This document shows, piece by piece, positions 37,340 to 50,884 of a DNA stretch of 64,000 nt. The position numbers were made by a program, and so were the translations under genes. The number at the start of each line of letters is the position of its first letter. The stretch's first letter is position 1. A model generated the notes under the pieces. The model made no database searches. It worked only from the letters and a program-made list of their open reading frames with translations, and had not been told where the DNA came from. The DNA is from Camarhynchus parvulus (Eukaryota; Chordata; Aves; Passeriformes; Thraupidae): NCBI RefSeq assembly GCF_901933205.1, contig NC_044574.1, forward strand, positions 18,647,733 to 18,711,732, given 5' to 3'.

Positions 37340-37985
37340 GGCAGCATCAGAGGTGCTGGAGCGCGTCCAGAGAAGGACAACGAAGCTGCTGAAGGGTTTG
37401 GAGCACCAGTCTTACGAGGAGAGGCTGAGGGAGCTGAGGGTGTTTACCCGGAGAAAAGGAGGCTCAGGGTGGGATTTATTGCTCTTTACATTTAACAGAA
37501 AGGAGATTCTAGAGGGATGGATGTAGTCTCTTTCCCCAGGTAATAAGTGACAGGACAAGAGGAAACGGCCTCAAGTTGCATCAGAAGAGGTTTAGATTGT
37601 TATGAGGCAAAGTTTCTTCACTGGAAGGGTTTTCAGGCATTGTAAGAGGCTGTCTGGGGAAGCGGTGGAATCACCATCCCTGGATGTGTTCAAGAAATCA
37701 CAGAATCATGGAATGGTGAGGGTTGGAAGAGATCTTAAACATCTTCTAGTGCCAAAACCCTTACCATGGACAGCTTTCACCAGACTAGGTTCCTCAGAGG
37801 CCTACCCAGCCTGACCTGAGACACTTCCAGGGATGGGGCACCCAGAATTACTCTGGGCAACCTAATGTGTAGGTGTGGTGCTTAAGGACATGGCTTAGTG
37901 CTGGACCTGGCAGTACTGGGTCAGTGATTGTACTGATGATCTTAGAAGTCTTGTCTAACCACAATGATTCTGTGGTTCTAAGACC
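37340..37985 (+). mobile_element. CR1 LINE 3' portion, plus strand, interrupted
   Basis: Plus-strand CR1 tail (GAGGTGCTGGAGCG..., GAGAGGCTGAGGGAGCTGAGG) that ends with GATTCTGTGGTTCTA at about 37965-37980. It is interrupted at about 37694-37865 by an inverted CR1 3' end. Its 5' edge is about 250 bases upstream of the LGI2 start codon and abuts the CpG island. Confidence 0.85.
37694..37865 (-). mobile_element. Inverted CR1 3' fragment nested inside the plus-strand CR1
   Basis: Begins ATCACAGAATCATGGAATGG and continues GGTTGGAAGAGATCTTAAA, the reverse complement of a CR1 3' end. After it, the host CR1 resumes with GGTGTGGTGCTTAAGGACATG. Breakpoints are accurate to roughly 10 bases. Confidence 0.75.
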
Positions 37986-38889
37986 AACTTGCGGGATGTC
38001 TAGATCATGAAAGAGGCAAATGGATAATGGCACCACACAACTCCAGTTGCTTTCCAGTAATATGTGTGTGTTAAGTATGCATTAATTGAATCATGTTGTA
38101 TCTGAAGGCTTGAAAGGTTTCAAAACTTCATGTAAAACCACATTTCTGGCGCCCCAATTTGAATGAGACGCGTCATGCACATCAATAAAAGAATTACTCT
38201 TGTAACTTTATGTTACAAGTTACTTGTCTTGTTACCTCAAATAATTACTTTTTGTAACTCTTGCAACCTTCACTATCCTTTGTGTCCAAGCCTCCCTTTT
38301 TGGTTTGCGTGGGCCAGGCGCAAAATTCCCGTGTCCATTTCTTCTGCTGCAGCTTGTGCCTGCTGCCCCTCCCCACTGCCCGCACAGTCCAGCAGAGCCT
38401 CCTGTTAGGTGCTTGAATTCAGCAGTGAGACTCCTCTTCTTTGTGCTGGGCAGAGCCCGGTCTCCATCTCCACCCATACACCATCCCTGCTGCAGGGAAA
38501 AATTCAGAAAGCGTGAGCAACACCTGAGCTAGCAATTTAATTAATTTATCATCTGATTAGGCAGAAACAAGAAGAGAAATTGTTTGAGGTCAGTGTTAGT
38601 CCCAGTTTTCTTTGCCTCGTTTAATCTTTTCAGTGATTTTAATGATTTGTGTAATGCATCTCTTTGCAGGAGATGTTATGCACCATATCTGCATTTTAAT
38701 TCTACAGCCACAATAATCTAAGGATGTTTATTTCATTGGCAAGCAGACAGAAATTGCTGTGAACCGTTAAAGCTGCTGGATTTCCTGTCATTCTCTTTCA
38801 GCTGGGCCGCTGGTGTTTTATCCTGATGTTATTGAAAGTGCCAGAAAAAATAATAATAAAAATTATAAGAATGCTGTCATAAATCAAAA

Positions 38890-40016
38890 GGTGTTTTACT
38901 GTCTCTCACAGTGTCCTTCTGGACAAAATATCCTGCATGAAGCTAGAAAAGTCCATAACAGACTGGGTGAGCAGCTGACTGACAGGTTAGTGTTGAAGTG
39001 TTACAGTAAGTGGGGTTACATCAGACTGTCAGCCAGCCACCTGTGGGGGTCCATAGGGTTCCATTTTAGGGCCACAGCTCTGTAAGGCTTTTATAAATTA
39101 TCTGAACACAGGAAATTAATTTACATTTAGTAAGTTTGATAATGATATTAAACCAGGAGGAGCTGTGGTCTCCCTCCAGGGTGAAGAGGCCCTGCAGAGG
39201 GATGTGGGTAAGACTAGAGGGCTGGGCCTTCACCAAGTATATGAGATTTGATGAGAGCAAGCGACAGATTCTTTACCTGGTACAGGTGATCCTGCTTATA
39301 CATACAAATCAGATGATGAGAGCCTGGAGAACAGCCTGTGGGAACAGATCTAAGGATCCAGGTCAGCAGCGTCCTGGATCTGAGGATCCAATCAGTAGTG
39401 CCCTGGAAGCCAGGGCAACTGTGTCCTGGGGTGCATCAGGCACAGCATGGCCAGCTGGGCAAGGGAGGGGATTGTCCTGCTCTGCTCTGAGCTGGGATGG
39501 CCTCACCTCAAGTGCTGGGGCAGTTCTGGGCTCCACAATGTAAGAAAGGATGTAAAGCTGTGAGGCTGTGTCCAGAGGAGGGCAACCAGGATGGTGAAAG
39601 ATCTTGAGGGCCAGACTTAATGAGGAGTGGCTGTGGCTGCTGGGTTTGTTTGGCTTGCAGAAGAGAAGGCTGAGGGATGACCTGAGTGGGGCCAAGGACT
39701 TCCTCCAAGTGTCAGCAAAGGGGCAGATGCTGACCTCTCTCTGATGATCAGTGACAGGACACAAGAAATGGAAGGAAGCTGCATCAAGGGAAGTTCAGCT
39801 TGGTCATTAGAAAAAGGTGTTCACTGAGAGGCTGGTCAATTGCTTCTCCCCGGGGAAGTGATCATGCCTCCAAGCCTGACAGAGTTCAAGGAACATGGAT
39901 CTGGATGCCACCTAGTTGTATGGGTTTGGTTTAGGTAATCCTATGAGAAACAGGGAGTTGGACTTGGTGATCCCTATTGGTTCCTTCCAACATGAGTTAT
40001 TCCATGATTCCATGAA
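38890..40016 (+). mobile_element. CR1 LINE, 5'-truncated, plus strand
   Basis: CR1 sequence from the RT C-terminal region (CAGTAAGTGGGGTTACATCAG near 39004; GGTTCCATTTTAGGGCCA near 39057) through GTCCTGGGGTGCATCAGGCA (39422) to a decayed 3' end, TTCCATGATTCCATG, at about 40000-40014. Reading frames are broken. Open frames in this span are remnants, not host genes. Confidence 0.87.
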
Positions 40017-43000
40017 AAAGACACAGCAATAACTTCCCAAAACAGCAACAAAGTAATGATGTTCCCATGAACCAGACAAGATATTTCTCCATGAAGCGTG
40101 ACTGCTGTGGCCATTCAGGAATGCCACTTTGGGAAGCCTTTGATACATTCACCCTTTCCAAATGCCATTCAGTTTCTGTCAGCAAACACGGCTTTGGGGT
40201 TCAGTATTGCTACAGGGCTTTAAATGTCTACAAATGCCATATTGGTATGTAAAACACCTTTTCTAGAAGTCAAAAAGCTAGGACCCCAATTCCACAACTC
40301 AGTTCTTCAACTTTCATTCATGCTAAGCTGTTTCCTGCAGACATCTAAAAATCCCAGGACACTTCAAAATAGAAAACTATTTACCTGCTAGCACTGCCCA
40401 CAATTAATTTTGCAGACAGGGTGTCATCTGATTTAACTGATTTAAATGCAATTTATTTGGTGATCCTCTCTATCTCCCCATGGAAGAGGAAGAAGGATTT
40501 TCTCCTGCTGTCCCTATCTGGGATGTTCTGTGCAGCCTCATGTGCAGCATCCCTGCTGCCCTCAGTGAGGGGCTGCCAGGCACAGACCACCCTTGCTGGT
40601 GGTCTTGAAAGTGTCAGGGGGGTTCCTCATGAGTCAGAGGAGGATGAGGTGGAATGAGAGGCAGGTGTAGCAGGGCCAGCGTACTGCAAAGGAAGGCACC
40701 ACTGTGAAGAGTGGTGCTTTATCAGAGGCTGAGGAGAGAGCCTGGAGCACCAGCAGGACATAGCAGATGGTCCTGTCCTGCTGAAATTAAAAATGAGTGA
40801 TTGTTTTGGAAAATTCACATGACAGAAAACAGGTATTTGAGGGGGTTAAAACTGCGAATATGCATATAGATAAGCACATAGAAATTTCCTTAAAAGAATA
40901 TTTAAAAATTGCTTGGTTTAAAAAGTGATGCTTATTTTATCCATGCAGAAGTATAAAAATGCAGTAGTATAAAAATGAAATCTTCTCTCTTTAGTGAGAA
41001 GAAAATAGAAAATTGAATTTGATGTTGAAGTAGAACATCAAAGAATGAGAAATAATACTGAAATGTGCATTTTGTTGCTTTCCTTCAAATTCCAGCTCAC
41101 AGACACAGGTGATTTTTATGTAGACTTGCAGGAGCATCCATTTAAGTCATGCCACAAATAAATGCAGTCGGCTGCATATGAATGATTGTGCTATTCAATA
41201 CCCATAGATAACATGGCATTTCGGATGGGCAAAGAAGAACTCAGACAGCATGTCAGCAGGCATGATATAAAAACTGAACAGATAGAAGGGGTGCAAAGGC
41301 TGTGCCATGCCTTTAAAAGAGTCACTGTAACCAAGAGTGCAGGGGAAGAGGGGGATCCCCCAGGACTCAGTGTGTACCCCAAGGCAGACCTGTACAATGG
41401 TGCATGGGATCTTCTAACTAGATACTAAGTGGAAAATACTCTGCTTCCCAGATGAGTATAACTGAGACATCTTGACACTGATGCATGACAGTATCACTGT
41501 CATTTCTTCTAGCACAGCAGCTCTTTTTCTTTTCCAAAATTTTGGATATTTATCTTGAATTGCAAAGAGAAAATAAATCAGAAGATCATTTAGGAGCACA
41601 TAAATATTAAAAGAAATATTTTGATGTGAAAGTTGTCAGCTTTGTTTCTTCAGGATCAGGAAGGCATTTCTCACATGTTCTCATTTTCATTTTTCAATCC
41701 CTTTCTCATAAACCCCAGCTTTATTGAGTAAGTATTAACATAGAGGCTTTGACTGTATTTTTCCTGTAACTTGACATAAGTGGACAGTTATAGATAGAAG
41801 GTTGCTGGTCAGGTCACCCCATAGGAAATGACAGCATGGAAGGGAAAAACACATCAACATTTTGACTGAAAAAAATTAATTTCTAGGGTAGTTTGAAAAT
41901 AAAAATTAGTTTTGTTGGATCACAACACACCACCTCTCCAAAGTAAGAAATTTGAAAAAAAATTGTGGGTAAGAGTAAAGTATGTCAGTGGAAGTGTTCC
42001 CACTATGAGGACCCTTAATTGCTTGTGACCCTGCTGTGGAGAAGGTATGGAAAAATTAATGTTCTGAGCAATATTCACCTTGCTGAGTGTTTTCCTTTCT
42101 TTCTTCACTCATGGTTGATGTGACCTTTTTGGACTCCAACTGCTAGAGGAGATATACTGCAACATGCAGAGCATGTTATTATTACCTTGAATTTTCTCCA
42201 GCTCTCAGACCAAATGTTTAGTCTGCTTGGTCAGGATTAAATGTCCTTTGCTGAAGATTTCTGGTCCAGACTGCACACCTGGTATGTTACTGCAGTTTTC
42301 CTTTAAAGAAGCACAGAAGCAATTTACTTTGTTGAAATGTAGCACTACGGGATAGGCTTTTATGAAAACCATTTTTAAAAATATTCTCAGAAATAAAAAG
42401 AAAAATACACGTTGCCAAATTCTACTTTTGGAGAGCTAGCATGTTCTCTGCACTGACCCTGTGCTCCCCAGCCCCAGTCTCTTACACCAGTAGCATGCTG
42501 CAGGTGCTGTATGGTGGAGATGGTTATTCACATTACACCAGAACAAGACGACCTTCTCACATGTGCTGCCCTTGTTCTCATGTTTTTTAAAAGGTTCCTA
42601 AGCCAAGACTCACAGTGGCTCCAGACTTCCAGATCTGGAAAGGAATTGCCGTGGAAAGAGGAACAGGCAGAACAAGTTGGGGTGCCTCAGAGATTTTCAC
42701 ACATAGCCTCACCTACAGCCCTACCCTGTAATGAGAGCTTTTGAGATGAGTTATTAATAATATATCACCACCATAGGAATAAAAGGAATAAAAACTTAAT
42801 AACCATAACAACCCACACACCGTCCTTTTTCCTTCACTTGTGAATCCCTGCGAGACCAAGGGAGCCACAAATTGTTTCTTGAAGAGCAAAATTAATGGAG
42901 TCTGAACTGAGGCTGTGTACCCACATTCCCATGCACCTTCCCTCCCTACATCCTCCTCCACTCAGGATCTGCTCTTCCTCACTGTGCCAGTTTCAGTGAC

Positions 43001-44974
43001 CTCTTGCAATGGTTGTCCTCCTGCCAGCTGTGCCCCATCCCTGTGCCTGTCAAGTGGGCAAGAAATCGGCAGCAGCTCTGGCTGGCAGTGCTCAGGTGCT
43101 GCCAAGTGCTGGTACTGCAGAGGCTGGGCAGAAGGAGGGGCAGCTGGATGCTCCCTGCCTGCCCCTCATCTCTTCTTCCCACCGGCTCCCCGCGCGGGAG
43201 CTCAGGGTATCTGTGTCCTCCACCCTTCTCTCCAAACTGGTTTAAACTCAGTGAGTCCAAAGTTACCAAAGGGTCCTGACAAACAGGCACAAATGCAAAT
43301 AGAGGCAGTAAGAGAAGTCTCATTTCTTTAGGACATGAAGCAAAAGAAACACCCCACAGAAAGGATGACAATTCTATGAGAAAAAGATTTTGTTATTTGT
43401 GGGATGGTTGCATTTCACTGTTTTGCTATATGAAATTTGACATGAAATTTGACCACTTATCTTCCCAGAAAATCCACAAGAGGTTTTAATTGTTTTCTTT
43501 CTACTTTAAATTAAAGAAGAAAATATTTCTAATTTACACTTGTAAATGAAAAAAAAAATACAACCTTTGTATTTTTTATGGACAGAAAGACTATGGCACT
43601 GGCTACAGAAAAAGGGGTCCACTTCTGGGTGAGTTATGTCCTTTGAATTCAGTGAAACAGAATTACTGTATTTTTTCCATGTTTGGACAAAGCTCAGATA
43701 ATCTGCAGCCCCTCAAAAACATAGGCACATGAAAATAAATCCCTAGATACCCCATAATTTCAGATAACCCACAGAGACAGGGAGGCCATGGAAGAAGGAA
43801 AGCAGGCTTTGTGGGAATCATGGCAAGGGACTATTAAACAAAGGCTAGATTTTGTCTTGTATTTATCTGTTTATGGACAAATTGTACAGTCAGGTAATAA
43901 ATTCTATCAATTGCCATTTGATCAACTGCAGTTCCTTGACCATTTCACCCCAATTCCACTTACTGATTTCATGTGCACTGAACTACTTCCAACCTTGCCA
44001 CTCAAACCAGGATTGCTGGGTACAGCACCCTTCCAGAATAGACAGTCACTACATTTTGGAAGAGGACAAACCCTCTGTAGTCCCAATTTCCCTGAAAATG
44101 ACCCCATATTGGCTCCTGCACATTTGAGATGAAGCTCAAGATAATGTCCATCAAATGACAGATAACCTCTGTGCTATGGGGGGAAGTAGCATTTTCACTA
44201 ATTATGTTCTGGTTTTAATGATGACACATTATGTTAGAATAGTTTAGAAAATTTTATATTTATAAAATAAATTTCTACTTTACTACAACATACAACCTAA
44301 TCCAGCGCACTGAAAAGCCTATGCCAATGTATCAGAGCAAAGAACGCAGGTTTAAAACCCCAGGTATTAAGTAGATCATGCAAAATCATGATATGCAGAT
44401 CTTTAACTTACAATAATCATAACATCATTGCCCACCTTGGCAAACTATGTCACTGACTACAGTTTAAGCAAAAATTGACAAGTGCATCTCTATCACATTT
44501 GTCAATGAGTTCAACAAAACTCATTTAAATTGCTTTGAGACACTACAAACACTCCTATATAACAAGATCTGGCATATTCATATATGTATTTTAGCAATTA
44601 AAAATGTGGCATGCTCATGGGAAGTGCTGAGGACCTCAGTGCTTACACTGCCATTCCCCTCTCAAGGCAACACAAAGTCCTTGCTCAAGCTTGTGAGTGA
44701 CAAAATGATCAGTCTGACCAGATGATAACTTCAGGTGGGTAATTCTGAGTACACTTTTCTATCCCTCCTCTGCCCACAGCTGATCAGCCAACTTGGGGAA
44801 AGCTTTCTGATGTTTCCCAAAGTCTTGTGAAAACAGTTCATGTTTTTCACCCAAAATGTTCTTGACAAAATTTGAATCTTTCCTCTTGGTTCTACTAGGA
44901 GATCCCCTCCCCAGCAAAGCAAACCTGTCATCTTGGTTCACCCCACTGCCAAAATGCATCAGAAGTGCAGAGCT
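40017..44974. other. Non-coding stretch upstream of LGI2
   Basis: No gene or repeat family was recognised. The longest open frames (42915-43331 plus, 42979-43371 minus) overlap each other in a GC-richer patch and resemble no family I know. A short tandem AGTATAAAAATG pair lies near 40950-40976. Confidence 0.7.
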
Positions 44975-45260
44975 TGTAGGGGGATAGAATATAAGAAAAT
45001 AAAGATAGTGTAGAAAGTAATCTTACCCCTAAGGAGTTGCAGCTGGGCCAATTAGCAAAGATTAGGAACAGGCCTGACTTTAACAGGCCACAGCTGTAAC
45101 CAATGAGAAGAAGAGTGCTATAAAAGAGTGGGGGGGGATGGGTGAGAAGGGAGCTGGAATCAGTTGGCTGCTTTGTGACTTGAAAGAGTCAGTGCTTGGA
45201 GGAGTAGCCCATGAGAAACACCAAGAAGGTATGAAACTTTTGCAGTAATATAACAACAGA
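44975..45260 (+). mobile_element. LTR-like repeat, copy 1 (plus strand)
   Basis: Starts TGTAGGGGGATAGAAT, carries a CCAAT box near 45099 and a TATA box (TATAAAAG) at 45119-45126. The whole block is repeated in reverse orientation at 53845-53565. A TGT start plus CCAAT and TATA suggests a solo LTR of an endogenous retrovirus, but no coding region, clear CA end or target-site duplication was found. The right edge is approximate. The exact family is not assigned. Confidence 0.65.
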
Positions 45261-45419
45261 GGGTGGGAGGAGGAGGAGACTAGCAGAGGACTTGGAATCT
45301 CAAGAGAACTTGGACCACAGGCATCCATGGACTTGGTGGGCTGTGTCCAAGGTTGCTTACTCTCATGGCTGCTGCCAATAGAGGTCACTCTCTGTTACCT
45401 TTGAGAGGTCTTAGGCAGA

Positions 45420-46655
45420 AGGAAAGGTCCCTAAGATCTGGAGGAGAGCAAATTTTGCACCTGTCTTCAGAAAAGACCAAAAGCATAACCTGGGGAATAC
45501 AAGCCAGTTAGCCTAACTTTGGTAACTGACAAAATCCTTGAGTTCTCCAGGAACACTTTTCTTCAATGGATGGTATTTACCTGAACATTGCAAGGCTTTT
45601 GACACCGTCTCCTGTGATATTCTTGCATCCAGATGAGTCTGGATGAGTGGGCAGCCAGTGTCTAAAAGCAGCTTGGATGGTTGGGCTCCAAGGGTAGAGG
45701 GAATGAACCGTCCTGTACCTGGTGGCCAGTAACAAGTGGAGTGCAGCAGGCATGTGTCCTGGGACCTGTCATGTTTCACATCCTCATCAATGACACCATG
45801 AGTGCACTCCCATCAAGCTCACACCAAAGGGCTGCACCATTCAGTAAATGGGATGGCAGGTCTGCCATCCAGAGGGACCTGGGCGCACTGAAGGAATTGG
45901 CCAGCAGGAATGTCCTGAAATTCAACATGGACAAATGCCACATCCTGCACTTTGGAAAGAGCAATGCCTTGTAGGGACACGAAGCAGCTCTGCCAAGATG
46001 GACCTGGCGATGTCAGTGGGTACAAGCTGGGCATGATCTGGCAGTGTGCCCTGGCAGCAAATGTGGCCAGGTGTCACCAGGGCTGTATTAATGACAGTGT
46101 GGCCAGGAGGTCAAGGGAGTAGCCACTTTGCTTACCAGTAGTGAGACTGTGTCTGCAGTCCTGCGCCCAGTTTTGATCCTTTCAAATCAAAGGAAGAGGA
46201 TGATGAGCTGGGGTGACTTTGGCAAGAGACTGTGGTCTGGTAGGAGACTGGAGTGCTTCCCGCTGAGGAAACTGGACTTGTCTAGCCTGGAGAGAAGATG
46301 GCTTTGGAGGCACCTAACCGCAGCCACCCAGCATCTACAGGAGAACAACAAGGAGGCAGGACCGGCATTTTAACACTCAGAGACACATGGCAGGAAAATG
46401 AGAGACAACAGATGATGAAACAAGAGGGGTTCAGATTGAATGTGTGGAGAAATATTTTCCTCACAAGGACAATCAGACAGTGGTGCAGCTGCCCTGAGAG
46501 GCTGTGCAGCCTCCATCCTCAGGGGTTTCAAGAAATAACTGTATCAAGCCTTGAGAAACCTGGTCTGACCTCAGAGCTGGCCCTACTCTGGGCTGAGGTT
46601 GGACTAGTGATCTCCTGAGGATCCTTTCAATGTGGATCATCCTGGGATCACAGGG
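45420..46655 (+). mobile_element. CR1 LINE, 5'-truncated, plus strand, with RT remnant
   Basis: Begins with CR1-like RT coding sequence (a decayed version of the 'gnyrpvsl' motif region near 45490) and includes the degraded RT core in 45681-45974: VTSGVQQACVLGPVMFHILIND, where intact CR1 has [19 protein letters not shown], then LKFNMDKCHILHFGKSN. It ends near GGATCATCCTGGGATCACAGG at about 46655. It follows closely after an LTR-like repeat. Confidence 0.86.
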
Positions 46656-49600
46656 GTCTGTGGTAATGAACCTTGTTTATAGACTCCATAAACAAGCATC
46701 CTGGTTGTAGGTGGTATCACTGAGAATAAGAGATGCAGTTTTGAGGGTTTTTGCTTCCCCTAAATTTAAATTATCATTAAAGATGATGGATTATTTCAGC
46801 GTATTTTTTTTTTGCATCACCCAGATATATTCATGTATATGCGCATCCATATATATAGAAACAGAGATTGTCTGTGCATTTTCCTCTGTGTATTTATCCA
46901 CTAAATGCATGTTTTATAATCCTCAGTGTTTTGCAAGGCTACAGGGTAATCTACTTCATTCAGTAGTTACTCTTGCTCAGGAAATGCACAACAGCCACAA
47001 ATGCTCCACAGCTTGGTTGCTGGGTAAACTGTAGCTCATTTGTATTCAGCACACTGTGTAAAACTGATAAGAAGCCAAATACTCCTAGGAAACAGCACAA
47101 ATGAAATACAGCACGCAGGAGGCAAAGTATTTATAGAAACAAAATATCAGCATTTTCCACACATTTACACAAAGCAATTTCAGTCTTTTCATAGGAAAAA
47201 AAGAACATCTCTGGCACTCATTTACTCATTTCCCTGCAGTCATATATTTTGGCCAAAAAGCACTGACTACATGGAAAACCTTCAGGTCATAGCAAATTAA
47301 AGATCAATGACAACCTAAAATAGATGCTGTCATATTTTCACTCCTAACATGTCTTTGCAATAAGAGCATTGTTTTAGCAAGTAAATAATGTGACATTTCT
47401 GCTTGAATGGGATTTTAGCATTGTGGCTGAACCCTGTCCGCAGATCCCCAGCCTGTTAAGAGAGAAGGAATTATATCTATGTTTAACTCCTTGGGACCTC
47501 TGGATTGATTCACTGAAGCCCATTAAGTGCAAGACAGAGGCTGCCCATTGGAAAAGCAGCTGACCACATCTGCCTTTGTGTGCACTTCTCAGCCCCAGGT
47601 TCTGTTTGGGGCAGGGAAGCCTGGCTGTGTCCAGGTGTGATGCTCACTGCAGCCATTGAGACGAGCCCCCTGTGCCACCAGGGCTGAAATGCTTCAGGTG
47701 TGCTCAAGGGAAGGGCTCTCCCCACTCATGCCAGACTGGTTACACTGGCAGAGGGAGAAGAAGGTCAGGCCAGGCACCCATTGTCCCCCAGTGCCTGGTG
47801 TAGTGGCATAATCCCCTCAAGCCCCTGAGCACAGCACCTGTGCCATTGCCTCTGGCACCCAGCTGACAGAGTCACTTGTCCTGTCTTTGAGTGAACAGGT
47901 AGGAAGGGAGAACTGTTTTTAAAGTGTAATTGATTCTGCAGTCTACAGTGATGTTTTGAGACTCTGATTGTTACGTGTCATCAGCCCCCCTGTCTCTCAT
48001 ATAGCCTTATGAGTACCATTAAGTCTATGCAATAGTTCTTATGGACTGGAGCAAAACCACAGTTATTTAGTAATTCCACTGTAAAGTAATAGAATAGGTA
48101 ACCTTTTTTGCATTAAGCTTAGAGAATAAACACCTGTGCAACTAATTTCAAGTATTATTTCCATTTGGCTAACATGTGAGTGAAGGCTGGGAGACACCAC
48201 TAGTTGTGGTGTCTTCTCCTAAGATCCTTTGGCTTTAATGATTTCCTATTTGTGGATTTGGGAGTAGGGCTTTGGAAATTCATTGAAAATACATGAAAAA
48301 AAATCCCATCTGAAGTGTGAATTTAGCTTTTATTGACATTTAATTGTTGGAATTTTCATTAGGAACATTGAGAAACAGGAAAAACAAGAGAAAATGCTGA
48401 ATCTGTCTAGTACAAAGCAAAGAAATAAAACAGTGGAAAAAAGCATCTGAACTTGGAAACAGCAGAAAGACCTAAAAATGTCTTCTTGTTGCCACACCAC
48501 ACAACTGAGTCAAAAATGTTTTAGACAGAAATTGTCTTATCTATTAGCAGAAAATACACTAAATTTAATGGTACTAAGTAATCATTTGCACATCTCTATT
48601 TTAGCCTCTGTTCTCTTCAATCTTTACCAACATTGAATAAGCAACTAAACACGTAGTGGTCAGTCCAGTCCAGTGATTTATAAAGAGAAAAACAAGGCTT
48701 GGACAGCAGTGGAGGCTGTGCAGCAGGACCATAAGGTGCTGTTGTATTCATAGTTCAACAAAGTATTTTCTTGAATCTATACCTACACTCACAATGTCTG
48801 CAGGTAAAACAAAGACATTTACAAAATGTATTCCTGCAGAAAGGTTTTGTGCTCTACACCAGCCTGCAAAACTTCAAATCTGTTCCTACCTGGCAGAGGA
48901 TTGACAATATGTACCAGCTCTAGACAAGTCTGAAAAAATGGAATAAACTGGGGTAAAAAAGGATGCAGTTACAAAATGTATCAAAAGCTGATCCTCAAGC
49001 AGCTGCAAAGCAGCAAATCTAAAACTCTTCCTGGCTAAAAATGTGGAGGGTTTTGCAAGTTATTTGGCAGAAATTGGTGCTCTGTTTTTTCTAACAAAAT
49101 TTCTGAGCGCTGTTCCTTTGGGCACTGGAGGGATTAAGAAAACAAAGATAGTTTCTGTGCTTCTAACAAGCCTTTTCTAGGCAGCCTATTTCCAAAACTG
49201 CCTTTCTGGTCTTGGGATCATTTGGGTAGGTCTGGCTTTCTGCTCATTTCTGTGTTTTACTTTTCCCTTAAACCTATAGTCAAGGGTCAGAAAAGTTTCT
49301 CTTCCCAGACCATTCATTTTCTTCAGTGAATATGTCATACACTGTATCTGGTGCTGATACTAAGTGGAAGATGTTTGCTTCACCAATTTCTGTAAAACAG
49401 CTAGGTTTGTAAGAAACCTACCAGAGACATAGATGAATATTCATGCTTAGGACATTTGTTTCACCCTTCAAGATGCTTACTGATTTACTGGCATCTTTAA
49501 AATTAATGTGTAGGCTCATTATGTTTTGGATCATATGGCTAAAACGATCTGGTTTCCCCAGAGCTGTAACAAGGATGTCAATGTTTCTCAGTGTGTACCC

Positions 49601-50884
49601 AAACAATATCTCTTTTCCTCATATCAGATTTCTATTTCCCATGCCAGGATCCTTTTTATTTTTCAATACTCATAAATCATACTCATGCAACAAGACAATT
49701 CCTTTTGTTGTGGGATCTTCTACAGGGTCAGCAAGATCTTATCTAGAGCAATGCACACATGTTAGAAGCTCAAGTTTAGGAGTTGTACTTTTCAGTTAAA
49801 CTCAGAAAGACAGGCTGGGAAAGTAAGGTTATACCTCTCTGTACAGAGTGTAGGTGCAGAGCACTGAAACTTCAGTAATGTATCAGATGGACCTTGGAGG
49901 GCACAAAACACTTCCTTCCCACAGGCAGGAGGATGGATCAGTAACAACAACTAACTCAGGGTAGACTGGAGGTAAAAAAAGAAAACCTGACTTAGAGATG
50001 TGAGAATGATGATAGAGGCATCCCTTCTTGTGCCTTGTCTGAAGTCAGGCTGCATAGCTTGGGAATTTGGGCATCATCTACAGAATATGGTTTTCAATAG
50101 TGAGATGGCTGCCTGTCAAATGACTTCATTGTTGCCCAGCTCTGGTGGGTTCTAAGGGTCAAATGTGCCCATGTCCAAAACTGCCCAAAACTAAGTGTTC
50201 CAGGTCAGGCATGCTTAAATTCAAAGGTTATGCAGAAATGGGGTGTTTATTGGCCTCTGCCCCCATGAAAGCCTTGAGCCACTCTATTTCCTTAAAGCAT
50301 AACAAGGGATCAAGACCTTCAAGAAATGCAGTTCTGGACACTATTTTTAAAACATTATGATTACCACCATGTTCCTCCCTCACACAGTGCTTTTCTGATC
50401 ATCATTCAATGAGGAAATGACAAATCTATTCTCAGTATTTTTCCAAAAGATTCTCTAAGCCTTGGGGAAAGAGTCTTACCCTGAGGCTTAGAGTCTCCTC
50501 CTCCCTGGAAGGAGGAGAGATGTACTTCATCCTTCCAGATGTGACAAACAGAAAGAAAAAAATAATCCCCTCAACATTCATTAAGCTGAGCAGAAGGGAA
50601 AAATAGCTTGACAGCCTTTGGCCCCATAACTCAGGAGGTAAAGAGCAGTGTTCCAAGGATGCCACTGCTCTCCAGTGCATGGCACATGTTCCCCAGCTGA
50701 GGCCCAGCCAGGAGCCTTCCGTGGTTGCCTGCACCTCCAAGTGAAGCACTCCAGCCCTTTGGACATGTCAGAGGGCTCAGAGTATCTACATCTTTAAGGT
50801 CAGAAGGACTTCTGGCAGCTACCTTATATATACTCTAGGGGCTATGGATGACATTCAAAATTGTCAGAGAGCACAGAATTGCAC
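46656..50884. other. Non-coding stretch upstream of LGI2
   Basis: No gene, transposon or large repeat was recognised. Confidence 0.7.

Larger units (their letters stand above)
36840..37340 (-). promoter_or_regulatory. CpG island and probable LGI2 promoter
   Basis: Dense CG dinucleotides and very high GC cover exon 1, most of the first intron and about 250 bases upstream of the start codon, in sharp contrast to the AT-rich flanks. A GC-box-like GGGCGGGGCG lies at 37201-37210. I see no clear TATA box. This is consistent with a TATA-less CpG-island promoter firing on the minus strand. The transcription start cannot be placed exactly. Confidence 0.75.

Noticed and set aside
36705..37392. Several long open frames of 116-178 residues on both strands over the CpG island
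   Set aside because: Very GC-rich DNA has few stop codons. Only the LGI2 frame shows a signal peptide, a conserved cysteine pattern and correct splice junctions; the others are Arg/Ala/Pro-rich shadows.
39354..39385. Small inverted repeat around GGATCCAGG/TCCTGGATC
   Set aside because: It falls inside a CR1 copy and comes from a local repeat of that sequence.
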